From Hyphomicrobiaceae bacterium (GTDB taxonomy: Bacteria > Pseudomonadota > Alphaproteobacteria > Rhizobiales > Hyphomicrobiaceae): 64,000 nt of DNA. How positions within the stretch are numbered: the first letter of the stretch is position 1; each line of letters begins with the position of its first letter. The position numbers and the translations under genes are program-made. The stretch covers positions 1 to 64,000 of the forward strand of contig WBUN01000015.1 in NCBI GenBank assembly GCA_008933705.1, written 5' to 3'. Shown one piece after another: positions 45,918 through 55,654 of this stretch. Under the pieces are notes generated by a model. It searched no databases and was not told the origin of the DNA. It saw nothing but the letters and a program-made list of their open reading frames with translations.

Positions 45918-47051
45918 CTATTTGTTGCGCAGCTGCTTTTCCTGCAGCGGCAGCAGCACGCGGAAGACCGTCCGCTTCGGATCCGATTCGCATTCGATGA
46001 CCCCGCCGTGGTCGCCGATGATCTTGGCGACAAGGGCAAGGCCCAGGCCCGTGCCCGTCCGCTTCGTGGTGACGAAGGGATCGAACAGATGGGGCTTGAG
46101 CTGCTCGGGCACGCCTGGCCCGCTGTCCTCCACCTCGATCATCAACGGCAGGCTGACGCGGGCATTGCTGCCCGGCACCGACAGGCGCACGCCGGGGCGG
46201 AACGCCGTGCGCAGCACGATGCGCCCCGCTTCCCTGCCCTCCTCGATGGCCTCGGCGGCATTCTTGACCAGATTGAGGAACGCCTGGATGAGCTTGTCAC
46301 GGTTGCCCGCCACCGGGGGCAGCGAGGGATCGAAGTCGACGCTGATCTTGATCTTCTCGGCAAAGCCGGTCTCGGCCAGCCGTTTGACGTGATCGAGCAC
46401 GGAATGGATGTTCACCGGCTCGGTTCCGAGCGGACGCTCGTCGCCAAACACCTCCATGCGATCGACGAGCGTGCGGATGCGGTCCGTCTCCGTGCAGATG
46501 AGTTGGGTCAGCGCGCGGTCCTCGTCCTTGAGGCCGGGCTCCAGGAGCTGGGCCGCGCCGCGGATGCCCGACAGCGGGTTCTTGATCTCGTGCGCCAGCA
46601 CGGCGGCCATGCCCGACACCGAGCGCGCCGCTGCGCGATGCGTGAGCTGGCGCTCGATCATCTGCGCCATGGAGCGCTGCTGCAGCATCAACACGATCAG
46701 GCCCGGCTGCTCGGGCACCGGCCCGCCGAATACGTCGACCAGCCGGTGCACACCGCTGCGCGGCAGCCCGACATCGACGCCGTACTCGTTGACGGTGACG
46801 CCCGAGCGCCGCACCTGGCCGACCAGGGCGGCGAGGGGGCTGGAGAAGGCGATGATGTCGGGCAGCGTCTGGCGCTTCAGCATGCCCTGGCTGAGCGAGA
46901 AGAAGGATTCGGCGGCGGCATTCGCGTAGAGCACGCGGTCGTCGTCGCCGAGGACGAGAATCGGATGCGGCAGCGTGGCCAGCAGCAGGTCGTACTCGAT
47001 GTGCCGGCGGGGGGTGGTGCCGACCCGCTCGCGTGTCGGTTCGGCGGTCAT
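45918..47051 (-). CDS. ntrB: Nitrogen regulation sensor kinase NtrB
   Basis: A 377-residue cytosolic histidine kinase. The PAS domain is at about residues 20-130. The H-box [19 protein letters not shown] holds the phospho-accepting His. The N-box [13 protein letters not shown] and G-boxes [10 protein letters not shown] and [12 protein letters not shown] form the ATP-binding domain. No membrane helix is seen, as expected for the PII-controlled NtrB. Its ATG overlaps the dusB stop (ATGA), linking dusB-ntrB-ntrC into one operon. Confidence 0.95.
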   Translation of the reverse strand: MTAEPTRERVGTTPRRHIEYDLLLATLPHPILVLGDDDRVLYANAAAESFFSLSQGMLKRQTLPDIIAFSSPLAALVGQVRRSGVTVNEYGVDVGLPRSGVHRLVDVFGGPVPEQPGLIVLMLQQRSMAQMIERQLTHRAAARSVSGMAAVLAHEIKNPLSGIRGAAQLLEPGLKDEDRALTQLICTETDRIRTLVDRMEVFGDERPLGTEPVNIHSVLDHVKRLAETGFAEKIKISVDFDPSLPPVAGNRDKLIQAFLNLVKNAAEAIEEGREAGRIVLRTAFRPGVRLSVPGSNARVSLPLMIEVEDSGPGVPEQLKPHLFDPFVTTKRTGTGLGLALVAKIIGDHGGVIECESDPKRTVFRVLLPLQEKQLRNK

Positions 47052-48082
47052 GCGGCCATCTCCTGGGCCTCGGCGTAGTACGTGCGAATGCCCCCCAGCA
47101 CCTCGGCGGCGCGCTCGGACGTGCAGAGCCGGCGGCGCCAGGCCTTTACGATGTCCGCACGCAGGCCGGTGACTGCCAGATACCAGCCGATGTGCTTGCG
47201 CGCGTTGCGCAGGCCATGATGCGTGCCCTCGTTGATGAGCATGGCCTCTACGTGCGCCAGCGCGATCGCGCCCTGCTCGGCGAGCGAGGGCGGACCGGGG
47301 TCGCGGCCCGTTTCCAGGAACGCCGCAATGCGGCCCGGCATCCACGGCGCGCCGTACGCGCCACGTCCGATCATGACCGCGTCCGCACCGGAGGCTTCGA
47401 GCGCCTGCCGCGCGGTGGCCGGATCGACGATATCGCCGTTGATGACGACCGGAATGCGCACGGCCTCCTTGACCCGGCGCACGAACGCCCAGTCGGCCGC
47501 GCCCTTGAAGAACTGGCAGCGCGTGCGCGCATGCACGGTGATGAGGCGCACGCCGGCAGCCTCGGCGCGGCGCGCCAGCTCCGGCGCATTCAGGTTCGCC
47601 GCGTCCCAGCCGCTGCGCATCTTGAGCGTCACCGGCACGCGAACGGCGCCGATCGCGGCGTCGATCAGTCCGACGGCATGGTCGAGGTCGCGCATGAGCG
47701 CGGAGCCTGCCAGTTTGCCCGTGACCTCCCGCGCAGGACAGCCCATATTGATGTCGATGACATCGGCACCGAGGCCTGCGGCGATGCGCGCCCCTTCGGC
47801 CATCCAGCGCGCCTCGCGGCCGGCGAGTTGTATGACATACGGTGACAGATCGCCGCCCTCGGCACGGCGGCGCGCGTCGTGGCGCTCGCGCGCGAGATGC
47901 TCGCTGGCAACCATCTCGGAGATGACGAGCCCTGCCCCCAACGACTGTGCCAGCCGGCGAAAGCTCAAATCCGTGACGCCCGACATCGGCGCCAGCAGTA
48001 CGTTGTTGCGGAGGGCATGCGCGCCAATGCAAATGGGCTGCAGTATTGCAGGGGAAGAGCCAGGATTGAGGCGTGTGCCCAT
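47048..48082 (-). CDS. dusB: tRNA-dihydrouridine synthase B
   Basis: A 344-residue FMN enzyme that reduces uridines in the tRNA D-loop. The barrel starts with [17 protein letters not shown]. The catalytic Cys is in [13 protein letters not shown], and [12 protein letters not shown] and NGDIVDP are typical FMN and tRNA contacts. It is the first gene of the dusB-ntrB-ntrC operon, a common alphaproteobacterial (and enterobacterial dusB-fis-like) arrangement. It is divergent from ispDF; the 164-base gap should hold both promoters. Confidence 0.94.
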   Translation of the reverse strand: MGTRLNPGSSPAILQPICIGAHALRNNVLLAPMSGVTDLSFRRLAQSLGAGLVISEMVASEHLARERHDARRRAEGGDLSPYVIQLAGREARWMAEGARIAAGLGADVIDINMGCPAREVTGKLAGSALMRDLDHAVGLIDAAIGAVRVPVTLKMRSGWDAANLNAPELARRAEAAGVRLITVHARTRCQFFKGAADWAFVRRVKEAVRIPVVINGDIVDPATARQALEASGADAVMIGRGAYGAPWMPGRIAAFLETGRDPGPPSLAEQGAIALAHVEAMLINEGTHHGLRNARKHIGWYLAVTGLRADIVKAWRRRLCTSERAAEVLGGIRTYYAEAQEMAA

Positions 48083-48246
48083 TTTCTAGGCGATTTCCAA
48101 AGATGCTCTAGTCTTGTGCAGACTAGCCTGCCGGATTTCATTTCGCAAGCGCGAAACGCACGAAAATCGGGCTTGTCCAGAGTTGTCGCATGCCCAGGCC
48201 CGTTATATGGAGGCGCGCAGCACCACATTTTGACCCCTGAGGCATC

Positions 48247-49425
48247 GTGAGAACTGCCGCGCTCATCGTTGCCGCCGGACGCGGTAGCCGCGCCTGCGGG
48301 CCGCTGCCCAAGCAGTATGCCCGGATCGGCGGACTGCCGGTGCTGGCCCGGGCGATGGCGGCCTTCGCGGACCATCCAGGCATCGATCTGATCCAGGTGG
48401 TGATCGGCGGGGGGGATGCCACCCTCTATAAGAGCGCAACCGCCAGCGCATCCGCCAAGCTGCTCGCGCCCGTGGAGGGCGGCGCGACCCGACAGGCCTC
48501 CGTGCGCAACGGCCTGCGGGCACTCAGGACCCACCAGCCCGGTCGCGTGCTCATCCACGACGGCGCACGGCCGTTCGTCTCGGCGGACATCATCGACAGG
48601 GTTCTTGCCGCATTGTCCGACGCCCCAGCCGCGATCGCTGCCGTGCCCCTGGCCGACACCGTGAAGAAGGAGGGACCGGATCGGCGTGTTGCGGCAACGC
48701 TCGAGCGGGCCGGCCTGTGGCGCGCACAGACGCCGCAGGGATTTGGCTTTGCCGACATTCTCGCCGCGCACGAAGCCGCGTACGCGGCCGGCCATGTCGA
48801 CATGACGGACGATGCGGCAGTTGCCGAGTGGGCCGGCCTCCCCGTGGCGCTCGTTGCCGGCAGCGAAGCCAACCGCAAGCTCACCACAGCAGAGGATCTT
48901 GCCATGGCCGACCGCCTTTGCGCCGGCGCCCCCGACGTGCGCACCGGCAGCGGTTTCGATGTCCATCGCTTCACCGCGGGAGATCATGTCTGGCTGTGCG
49001 GCGTCAGAATCGCCCACACCCACGGCCTGGAGGGGCATTCCGATGCCGACGTCGGGTTGCATGCGCTCACCGACGCCCTGCTCGGCGCCATCGGCGACGG
49101 CGACATCGGCCAGCACTTCCCCAACACCGATCCGCGCTGGAAAGGCGCGCCCTCGCATCTGTTCCTGGCCGAGGCTGCCGAGCGCGTCCGCCGCCGCGGC
49201 GGCAACATCGGCAACGTCGACGTGACGCTGCTGTGCGAAGCACCCAAGATATCGCCGCACCGCGAGGCCATGCGGGCGCGCATCGCCCACATATTGGCAA
49301 TGGATGTCGGCCGCGTCGGCGTGAAGGCGACGACCACGGAAGGCCTGGGCTTCACCGGCCGGCGTGAAGGCATTGCCGCGCTTGCTTCCGCAACCGTGAT
49401 CATTGCGCCTCACCCATCCGCCTGA
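48247..49425 (+). CDS. ispDF: Bifunctional IspD/IspF isoprenoid enzyme
   Basis: A 392-residue fusion for two steps of the MEP pathway. The N-terminal IspD part (to about residue 230) is the CTP transferase with [14 protein letters not shown] and HDGARPFVS. The C-terminal IspF part makes the cyclic diphosphate and has the metal-binding GSGFDVHRF and [20 protein letters not shown], ending in [17 protein letters not shown]. The fused form is common in alphaproteobacteria. The start is GTG at 48247 with GAGG just upstream. Confidence 0.95.
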   Translation: MRTAALIVAAGRGSRACGPLPKQYARIGGLPVLARAMAAFADHPGIDLIQVVIGGGDATLYKSATASASAKLLAPVEGGATRQASVRNGLRALRTHQPGRVLIHDGARPFVSADIIDRVLAALSDAPAAIAAVPLADTVKKEGPDRRVAATLERAGLWRAQTPQGFGFADILAAHEAAYAAGHVDMTDDAAVAEWAGLPVALVAGSEANRKLTTAEDLAMADRLCAGAPDVRTGSGFDVHRFTAGDHVWLCGVRIAHTHGLEGHSDADVGLHALTDALLGAIGDGDIGQHFPNTDPRWKGAPSHLFLAEAAERVRRRGGNIGNVDVTLLCEAPKISPHREAMRARIAHILAMDVGRVGVKATTTEGLGFTGRREGIAALASATVIIAPHPSA

Positions 49426-49512
49426 ACGCGTCCCGGTTTGTTGCAATCTCTCGCCGAATCAGCGCATTCAGTCGGCTAGAGGTTGTAGCTCACGGGCCAA
49501 GGGGGAACCCCC

Positions 49513-49992
49513 ATGAACATCATGACACCCGGTGTCGCGACCGCACCCGCTGCCATCAGCGAGATTGCCGAAAGTACGTCGGCTGCATGCATCTCGACGC
49601 GCGTGCGCCAGCTCAGCCGCATCATCACGCGCGTCTATGACGATGCCTTGCGTCCGCTCGGCATCACCGCCAGCCAGTTCACGCTCCTCACGCAACTTGC
49701 CCAGCAGGACGGCATTACCGCGGTCGAGATCGGCCATACCCTCGACATCGAGAAGTCGACCCTGTCGCGCAACCTCAAGCGACTGCTGGCGCTTGGCCAC
49801 ATCACGATGGATCCGCCGGCCGGCCGTCGCGGCCGCGGGTTGCATCTGACGCCCAAGGGCGAATCGGTCATCTACAAGGCCTACCCTGTGTGGAAGGACG
49901 CGCAAACCAAGACCATCCGCATGATGGGGCCCGAGAGCCGCACCACTCTGGACGGCCTGCTTACCCAGGCGGAGAAACTCGCCGCCGCCTGA
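49513..49992 (+). CDS. MarR family transcriptional regulator
   Basis: A 159-residue winged-helix regulator. The DNA-binding domain covers about residues 50-125 ([34 protein letters not shown] and [10 protein letters not shown]). The dimerisation helices lie at both ends. No target or ligand is evident from the context. A strong terminator follows 36 bases after the stop, so it is a single-gene transcript. Confidence 0.9.
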   Translation: MNIMTPGVATAPAAISEIAESTSAACISTRVRQLSRIITRVYDDALRPLGITASQFTLLTQLAQQDGITAVEIGHTLDIEKSTLSRNLKRLLALGHITMDPPAGRRGRGLHLTPKGESVIYKAYPVWKDAQTKTIRMMGPESRTTLDGLLTQAEKLAAA

Positions 49993-50027
49993 GCTTCCCC
50001 TCTCTTTCCTCTCTCTTTATCCTTCAA

Positions 50028-50062
50028 CAGCGCACGTTGCCCAGCGTGCGCTGTCTTCTTTT
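50028..50062 (+). terminator. Rho-independent terminator after the MarR gene
   Basis: A 9-bp perfect stem (CAGCGCACG with CGTGCGCTG), an 8-base loop and the tail TCTTCTTTT. Its U-rich tail reaches 50062, so the candidate GTG start of cinA at 50063 is implausible and the ATG at 50087 is preferred. Confidence 0.85.
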
Positions 50063-50086
50063 GTGCGCCCAGCGGAGTCGGCACGG

Positions 50087-50578
50087 ATGTTCTCCTCCAA
50101 GCTCACGGATGACGCCGCGCAGTTGCTCGACGCCTGTCGACGCTGCAAGCTCAGGGTCGCTACGGCGGAAAGCTGTACTGGTGGGCTTATCGCCGGCCTG
50201 CTGACGGAGATTCCGGGCTCCTCCGACGTGGTCGAGCGGGGCTTCGTCACCTACTCCAACGAGGCCAAGGTGGAGATGCTCGGTGTGCCAGCCGATCTCA
50301 TCCGCACCCATGGCGCCGTGAGCGAGGCCGTTGCCCGTGCCATGTCCGAAGGGGCGTTGGCCCATTCGCGCGCCGACATCGCGGTCGCAGTCACCGGGGT
50401 TGCCGGCCCAGGCGGTGGCAGCGCGGCAAAGCCCGTCGGGCTCGTGCATCTGGCTCTCGCGCGCACCGGCAGGCCGACGCAGCATCGCGAGCTGCGGTTG
50501 GGAGATATCGGGCGCGGCCCCGTCCGGCACGCGACCGTTGCCGCGGCGCTTGATCTTCTCCGAGAGGCCGTATGCTGA
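50087..50578 (+). CDS. cinA: CinA-family nicotinamide-nucleotide amidase
   Basis: A 163-residue stand-alone CinA C-terminal domain (PncC), which hydrolyses nicotinamide mononucleotide to nicotinate mononucleotide in pyridine nucleotide recycling. The key region is [22 protein letters not shown] with the nucleophilic Ser, then [12 protein letters not shown] and [18 protein letters not shown]. The N-terminal COG1058-type domain of full-length CinA is absent, as usual in this bacterial group. It lies downstream of the ispDF-marR pair. Confidence 0.92.
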   Translation: MFSSKLTDDAAQLLDACRRCKLRVATAESCTGGLIAGLLTEIPGSSDVVERGFVTYSNEAKVEMLGVPADLIRTHGAVSEAVARAMSEGALAHSRADIAVAVTGVAGPGGGSAAKPVGLVHLALARTGRPTQHRELRLGDIGRGPVRHATVAAALDLLREAVC

Positions 50579-50615
50579 GGCGGCGATGCGGGGCAGCCTG
50601 CCGAAGCTCTGACGG

Positions 50616-51863
50616 CTAGGCTGTCTGCCGCTGCGGGAGCCTCTTGGCGACCGGGGGAGAACCGGCATCCCCCTTGCTTTCGTCGGCGGGAGAGGGCCAG
50701 ACCCGATTGCGACCCGATCGTTTGGCCGCGTACAGAGCGCTGTCGGCAGCGGCAAGCAAGTCCTCGGCCGTCAGATCGAGAATGCATGAGGTAGCAATGC
50801 CGAAGCTTGCCGTGACGATCTTGCCGGGGCCCGCGCCCTCGTTGGGGATGGCGGTCGCCTCGATGGCCTTTCGAATTCTCTCGGCGATGCGGATGGCATC
50901 GGGGAGCTGCAGCTGTGGCAGCAGCAAGAGGAATTCCTCTCCGCCGAAACGGACCGCGAGATCTCCGCTGCCGCGCAACTCGGCCATGACAATGGCCGCC
51001 AGCCTCTTCAGGCAGAGGTCGCCGGCCGCGTGACCGTATCTGTCGTTGAGGGATTTGAAGTGATCGATGTCCATGAGGACGACGGACACGGGCGAAACCT
51101 GCTCATGCGGCGAGCGCCAGAGCCTGGCGATCTCGGCGTCCATGTGGTGCCGGTTGGCCAAGCCGGTGAGGGCGTCGCGCCTGGACGCGGCGTCGGCCAG
51201 CGCGTGACGCAGGCGGTCGCGCAGCGAATAGAGGTAGGCCTTTCGCAGATCGCGCTCCATTTGATAGTTCGCGACAAGGATGATGTAGGCGCAGGCGACC
51301 AGTTGGGCCAGGGTCATCACCACGATGGGCGCGGACATATGGCCGGTGACCACAACCGCCGCCGCGTGCGCGAGCACGATGATCGCGGTCACCCTGAGCG
51401 CGAAGGGAAATTCCAGCCGGTGCAGGGCTATGTTCGCATAAAGCAGCGTCGGGATGACGACATACTGATAGTGAGCGGCATTCCTGCTCGTGGTGGCGGC
51501 GAAGCCGTACAGAATTTGCAGGGTGATGACGAGCGGAATGCTTGCCGCGATGCTCTCCCGCACCACGCGGCGTGGCCGCCCGGATATCAGCCAGACGGCG
51601 GCCAGCATCCAGGGCGTGACGATGCCGAGGTGGATCGCCACGGCACGCCAGAATACGTCCGGCACCAGCAGCCAGTCTGCGACCAGGAAGAGATTGTAGA
51701 TCACGACCGAAACGAGAATGCCGGTCGTCAATCGCTGACAGCGGCGCGTAGAGGTGTCGCTCTCGAACTGCTGCTCGATCGGCTGCGGGAAGGAAAGACC
51801 GCGCTTCCCTCGATGCGCCATGAAGGCTTCGAGCGCGTCAAGCCCGACTGCAGTGTTCAGCAT
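50616..51863 (-). CDS. Membrane-bound diguanylate cyclase (GGDEF)
   Basis: A 415-residue protein. About six membrane helices (roughly residues 45-210) form the sensor part; I do not recognise a named domain there. The C-terminal cyclase has LTGLANRHHMDAEI, DIDHFKSLNDRYGHAAGD and the active-site GGEEF at about residues 307-311, so it should make cyclic di-GMP. The product-inhibition site upstream reads RGSGD rather than R-x-x-D, so feedback control may be altered. The ATG at 51863 follows a GGGGG-rich site. It is divergent from the LuxR-type gene, sharing a 230-base promoter region. Confidence 0.87.
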   Translation of the reverse strand: MLNTAVGLDALEAFMAHRGKRGLSFPQPIEQQFESDTSTRRCQRLTTGILVSVVIYNLFLVADWLLVPDVFWRAVAIHLGIVTPWMLAAVWLISGRPRRVVRESIAASIPLVITLQILYGFAATTSRNAAHYQYVVIPTLLYANIALHRLEFPFALRVTAIIVLAHAAAVVVTGHMSAPIVVMTLAQLVACAYIILVANYQMERDLRKAYLYSLRDRLRHALADAASRRDALTGLANRHHMDAEIARLWRSPHEQVSPVSVVLMDIDHFKSLNDRYGHAAGDLCLKRLAAIVMAELRGSGDLAVRFGGEEFLLLLPQLQLPDAIRIAERIRKAIEATAIPNEGAGPGKIVTASFGIATSCILDLTAEDLLAAADSALYAAKRSGRNRVWPSPADESKGDAGSPPVAKRLPQRQTA

Positions 51864-52093
51864 TGGAGCGCCCCCGCCAATAATGCTTGGCGTCAGGAAG
51901 TATGCGGAGCGTTGCTTTCGAATGCGCTTCGGAAAAGGGTTAATTGTTTGCTCTCGCCGCGGCTGCCGCCGCTCCCGGACGAGAATTGATCGTCGGGCTG
52001 CGGAAGACGCGGTATTGTAGTCGGCAAGAAGCCTTCTTCGATTGCAGAGATTCCTGTCGATCCGCCGGCGTGCCACATCGGAGTGGTCCAGCC

Positions 52094-52840
52094 ATGCCAA
52101 TCGCATATGGGGACCTGCTTGCTGTCGTCGCGGCGTTCGAGAGGATCGACAGCCCGGCCGCCGTGCTTGACGCCTTGCATCAGGCAACCGTCCGCCATTT
52201 CCGTTTGCATGTTCTTGGCGCCGGTCGCTTCCCGCTGACGCCAGGGCGCTGGTCGGATTTGGAAAGAGGAAGATCCGTCTTCATCCACAGCAGCGCCCCC
52301 AAGGACTGGTGGAGCGAGTACACCATTTATGTCCAGCAGTACGATGACCCCGGTGCGCTGATGGCGCGGCAAAGCTTGGCGCCCTTCACATGGACTGAAA
52401 GACTGAAGATCAACAACGCGATTGGGCTGGACCGCTGGCCCTACGAGCTGGCGCAGAAACACGGTATGCGTGACGGCTTCACATGCGCCATCGGCGGACG
52501 GTGGTTGGTGAGCTTCTGGTCGCCCAAAGCACTCGCGCACGGGTTCACGCCGCAGGCCCGAGCCATGGTCTATCTCGCCGCAGCCTATGCGGCGATGCGG
52601 CTTGAGAGCGTGGTCGGCGCAGATCCCAAGCGCATCTCGACAAGACACCCGTTGACGGCCCGGGAGCTGGCAACGTTGCGCCTGTTGTCGAAGGGCCAGC
52701 GAACCAGGCAGATCGCGCAGCATCTGCAGCTCGGTGAGGAGACCGTGCGCAGTCACCTGAAGAAGGCGCAGGCAAAGCTCAACGCGAAGTCGCGCGCGCA
52801 CGCCGTCGCCGAGGCCGTGCGACAGCATCTCATTGCCTGA
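52094..52840 (+). CDS. LuxR-type acyl-homoserine-lactone receptor/regulator without a neighbouring synthase
   Basis: A 248-residue regulator. The N-terminal autoinducer-binding domain retains the ligand-pocket residues at the spacing of TraR: W72, Y76, D85, P86, W100 and G128 (TraR W57, Y61, D70, P71, W85, G113). The C-terminal LuxR/GerE helix-turn-helix has LTARELATLRLLSKGQ and EETVRSHLKKAQAKL, with the conserved E, L and G. An acyl-homoserine lactone is therefore a plausible ligand. No LuxI-type synthase gene is within the window, so this may be an orphan (solo) receptor. No lux box was found in the 230 bases upstream. Confidence 0.87.
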   Translation: MPIAYGDLLAVVAAFERIDSPAAVLDALHQATVRHFRLHVLGAGRFPLTPGRWSDLERGRSVFIHSSAPKDWWSEYTIYVQQYDDPGALMARQSLAPFTWTERLKINNAIGLDRWPYELAQKHGMRDGFTCAIGGRWLVSFWSPKALAHGFTPQARAMVYLAAAYAAMRLESVVGADPKRISTRHPLTARELATLRLLSKGQRTRQIAQHLQLGEETVRSHLKKAQAKLNAKSRAHAVAEAVRQHLIA

Positions 52841-53066
52841 GGTCGAAGTCTCCCCCCAAATGGGGATGTTCCTGGCCATTTCCCACGGCAACACTTTTCC
52901 GGAGGCTGGATCAAGCTGCGGCTCGAATTGGGCGCGTTGCTCCTTCGCTCGATGGAAGCTGCGATCGATTGCTGGTGCCGCCGCAAGGCTGCAATCTTCC
53001 AGACCCGTCGTGGAGATGCGCCACGACAGGCCTCCCCACCGTCGAAAACCGCAAGGACCCCCATTG

Positions 53067-53795
53067 ATGGCCGTGGTGAAGTCAGGTCTCTTCATCAAGA
53101 AACCCCTATTCGAGCAGGTTCGGGACGCACTGTTGGAGCGCATCGCCGCCGGCGAATGGCCGCCCGGGGCAGCACTTCCCAATGAGATCCAGTTGTCGCG
53201 TGCGCTGGGGGTCAGCGCGGGGACGCTGAGAAGGGCGCTGGATGCGCTGGAGGCCGAGCACGTCCTGAGCCGCCGCCAGGGGCGCGGCACCTTCGTCAAC
53301 GATCCGACTTCGGGCGAGCTGGCGTTCCGCTTTCACAATCTGAGGACGGCGGACGGCGCGTATGTCACCAGCGTGTTCAAGGATGTTGTCGCCTCCGTGT
53401 GCCCGGCCGATGAGGATGCGAGCGTGCGCCTCCAGCTCGCCGACGCTGCGCCGGTCATTCACATCGAGCGCGTGCGATACTTCGAAGAGGCCCCCTACAT
53501 GATTGAGCAGACTTGGCTGCCCGAAGCCCTGTTCCCCCGGCTCATCGACCGGGTCAGAAGCCCCTACAGCATTATCGATGTCGCCTCGGAATACGGCATC
53601 ATTCTCGGTCGCGCCGAGGAGCGCGTGAAAGCCGCCACGGCCACCGGCCCCGTCGCGATCAAGCTCGCAGTTGCGGAGGCGATGCCCGTCCTGGAGCTGG
53701 ACCGCGTCATCTATTCGAGCGACGGGGCTCCCGTCGAATGGCGGCACGCCCAATGCCATCTGCGCGAGGGCCACTACCGCTCCGACATGCCGTGA
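53067..53795 (+). CDS. GntR family regulator, HutC (UTRA) subgroup
   Basis: A 242-residue regulator. The winged helix at about residues 10-80 has FEQVRDALLERIAAGEWPPG, QLSRALGVSAGTLRRAL and RRQGRGTFV. The UTRA ligand-binding domain follows (IHIERVRYFEEAPYMIEQTW, then VLELDRVIYSSDGAPVEW). UTRA regulators bind small metabolites; the ligand is unknown here. It lies 226 bases downstream of the LuxR-type gene. Its stop overlaps the start of the small Cys-rich gene (GTGA), which suggests coupling. Confidence 0.87.
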   Translation: MAVVKSGLFIKKPLFEQVRDALLERIAAGEWPPGAALPNEIQLSRALGVSAGTLRRALDALEAEHVLSRRQGRGTFVNDPTSGELAFRFHNLRTADGAYVTSVFKDVVASVCPADEDASVRLQLADAAPVIHIERVRYFEEAPYMIEQTWLPEALFPRLIDRVRSPYSIIDVASEYGIILGRAEERVKAATATGPVAIKLAVAEAMPVLELDRVIYSSDGAPVEWRHAQCHLREGHYRSDMP

Positions 53796-54001
53796 CCCGC
53801 ATGCGCAACTACACGACCACCTGTCGTCGCTGCGGCCTGCAGCTTTCCATGAGGACAGGGCCGACGGGGCCGGCCCTCGCCTATGACATGAGCGAATGGA
53901 AGCGCCGCTGCAAGCACCTGGAGCGGCGTAGCCCCGCGCTCTGCATCGCCGAGCAGTCTTCCCCCGACCGGTCGGCCAATATCACGCCGAAGGGCGAATA
54001 G
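53792..54001 (+). CDS. Small Cys-rich protein coupled to the GntR gene
   Basis: A protein of about 69 residues. A C-x-x-C motif (CRRCG) lies near the N-terminus, followed by LSMRTGPTGPALAYDM, a Trp-Lys-Arg-Arg-Cys motif and one further Cys. The four cysteines could bind zinc, but this is not demonstrated. The GTG at 53792 overlaps the previous stop; the ATG at 53801 is an alternative. From general recall, similar small proteins with an EWxRRC motif occur widely in Hyphomicrobiales. Function is unknown. Confidence 0.6.
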   Translation: MTRMRNYTTTCRRCGLQLSMRTGPTGPALAYDMSEWKRRCKHLERRSPALCIAEQSSPDRSANITPKGE

Positions 54002-54043
54002 GTCGAAGCGCAGTCGGCCGTGCGGCCGCGCTCTGCCCCGCGA

Positions 54044-54523
54044 TCACGCCGCGCCAGCACTCCTGCCCGCCGCGTAGACGATGCGCGCGCGCTCCTCGAA
54101 GGCGTCGGCGAAGCGCCGGAACGCGCGGTCGAAAAGGCCGCCCATCAGCATCTGCAGCATCATCGACTTGAACTCGTAGCTGATGAAGAAGTCGACGTCG
54201 CAGCCTCCGGGCGCCTCGGCGAAGCTCCAGCGGTTCTCGAGATGCCGGAACGGCCCGTGCGCCTGCCCCGCCACGTTCGCAGCCGTGACGGTGAGTCTGG
54301 CAGGTTCCAGCGTGACCCGGCTGGCGAACGTCTCGCGGATCGCCTTGTAGCCGACCGTCATGTCCGCCGTGATGATGTGTTTGTCTCCCTCCCCGGCGCG
54401 TGACCGGACAACGAGGGCCTCGCACAGGGGCACGAACTTGGGATACTGCTCGACGTCGGCGACGAGGTCGAACATCTGGCGCGGGGTGAACGGCACCCGG
54501 CGGCGGGTCTGGTAGGTCGTCAT
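54044..54523 (-). CDS. RatA/Coq10-like START-domain protein
   Basis: A 159-residue protein of the polyketide cyclase/START fold, related to yeast Coq10 and E. coli RatA. Landmarks are FDLVADVEQYPKFVPLC, ISYEFKSMMLQMLMG and FRRFADAFEERA. The family has been linked to ubiquinone function and, for RatA, to ribosome binding. The location next to lipA is conserved in Hyphomicrobiales. The ATG at 54523 is 28 bases after the lipA stop, so the two are probably co-transcribed. Confidence 0.88.
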   Translation of the reverse strand: MTTYQTRRRVPFTPRQMFDLVADVEQYPKFVPLCEALVVRSRAGEGDKHIITADMTVGYKAIRETFASRVTLEPARLTVTAANVAGQAHGPFRHLENRWSFAEAPGGCDVDFFISYEFKSMMLQMLMGGLFDRAFRRFADAFEERARIVYAAGRSAGAA

Positions 54524-54551
54524 GGTTGGTTGCCCGCTTCGCGCTCGCGCT

Positions 54552-55499
54552 TCAACCCCTGCTCGCGAGCCGGGCTGCCTGCAGGCGCTTGAAGTCCTCA
54601 CCTGCATGGTAGGACGAGCGCGTCAGCGGGCTCGCCGCGACCAGCAGGAACCCCTTGGCCAGGGCGATGCGCTCGTAGGATTTGAACTCCTCGGGCGGCA
54701 CGAACGCTTTCACCTCGGCGTGCTTGCGCGTCGGCTGCAGGTATTGCCCGATGGTCAGGAAGTCGACGTCGGCGGAGCGCAGGTCGTCCATGAGTTGCAG
54801 CACCTCATCCCGCTCCTCGCCCAAGCCGACCATGATCCCTGACTTCGTGAACATGGCAGGGTTCAGCTCCTTCACCCGCTGCAGCAGCCTGAGCGAATGG
54901 AAGTAGCGTGCTCCGGGCCGGATCTTGAGATAGAGCGAGGGCACCGTCTCCAGGTTGTGGTTGAATACATCGGGTGCCGCCTCGACCACGATCTCGAGCG
55001 CGCCGTCCTTGCGCAGGAAATCGGGCGTCAGCACCTCGACCGTCGTGTTCGGCGCCATCGCCCGGATGGCACGAATGGTGTCGGCAAAGTGCCGGGCGCC
55101 GCCGTCGGAGAGATCGTCGCGATCAACTGAGGTGATGACGACGTGCTCGAGCGCCAAACTGGCGACCGATCGGGCAACGTTCTCAGGCTCGGCGGCATCG
55201 AGCGCCTGCGGCAGCCCGGTGCGCACATTGCAGAAGGCGCAGGCGCGCGTGCAGGTGTCCCCCATGATCATCATGGTGGCGTGCCGCTTGCTCCAGCATT
55301 CCCCGATGTTCGGGCAGCCGGCCTCCTCGCACACCGTATGCAGCTTGTGCTCGCGCAAGATCTGGCGCGTCTCCGCGAACTGGCCGGTGGCCGCGGGCAC
55401 CCGCACCCGTATCCATTCCGGCTTGCGCAGCACGGGCGTGTCGGGCTTGTGCGCCTTTTCGGGATGACGCGGCAGGCGGTTGTCGAGGATGGTGACCAT
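54552..55499 (-). CDS. lipA: Lipoyl synthase
   Basis: A 315-residue radical-SAM enzyme that inserts two sulfur atoms into protein-bound octanoyl groups. The auxiliary cluster motif [12 protein letters not shown] and the radical-SAM motif CTRACAFC are complete. Further landmarks are [27 protein letters not shown] and GLGEERDEV. The ATG at 55499 has AAGGA 8 bases upstream. It supplies the lipoyl cofactor for pdhC-type E2 proteins. A tandem 25-bp repeat lies just upstream of the start. Confidence 0.96.
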   Translation of the reverse strand: MVTILDNRLPRHPEKAHKPDTPVLRKPEWIRVRVPAATGQFAETRQILREHKLHTVCEEAGCPNIGECWSKRHATMMIMGDTCTRACAFCNVRTGLPQALDAAEPENVARSVASLALEHVVITSVDRDDLSDGGARHFADTIRAIRAMAPNTTVEVLTPDFLRKDGALEIVVEAAPDVFNHNLETVPSLYLKIRPGARYFHSLRLLQRVKELNPAMFTKSGIMVGLGEERDEVLQLMDDLRSADVDFLTIGQYLQPTRKHAEVKAFVPPEEFKSYERIALAKGFLLVAASPLTRSSYHAGEDFKRLQAARLASRG

Positions 55500-55561
55500 G
55501 TTTCCTTCGCAGCCCATCGGCACAAGCGCCGATCGAGCCGCACTCCTACTCCTGCGCCCAA

Positions 55562-55611
55562 ATTGACGGCCGCGGCCTTCAAAATCATTGACGGCCGCGG
55601 CCTTCAAAATC
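55562..55611. repeat. Tandem 25-bp repeat, two identical copies, upstream of lipA
   Basis: Two identical copies at 55562-55586 and 55587-55611. Each holds the 10-base palindrome GGCCGCGGCC followed by TTCAAAATC. The repeat is about 60 bases before the lipA start, in the only gap between lipA and the acuI-like gene upstream. It could form hairpins in the leader mRNA. Confidence 0.9.
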
Positions 55612-55654
55612 AAGGTATCCCAGCCCGCTGTCCAGGGCATGCCTCGCCGCACCG

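Noticed and set aside
50063..50086. GTG at 50063 as the start of cinA
   Set aside because: It lies immediately after the U-tract of the preceding terminator; the ATG at 50087 gives the normal CinA-domain N-terminus.
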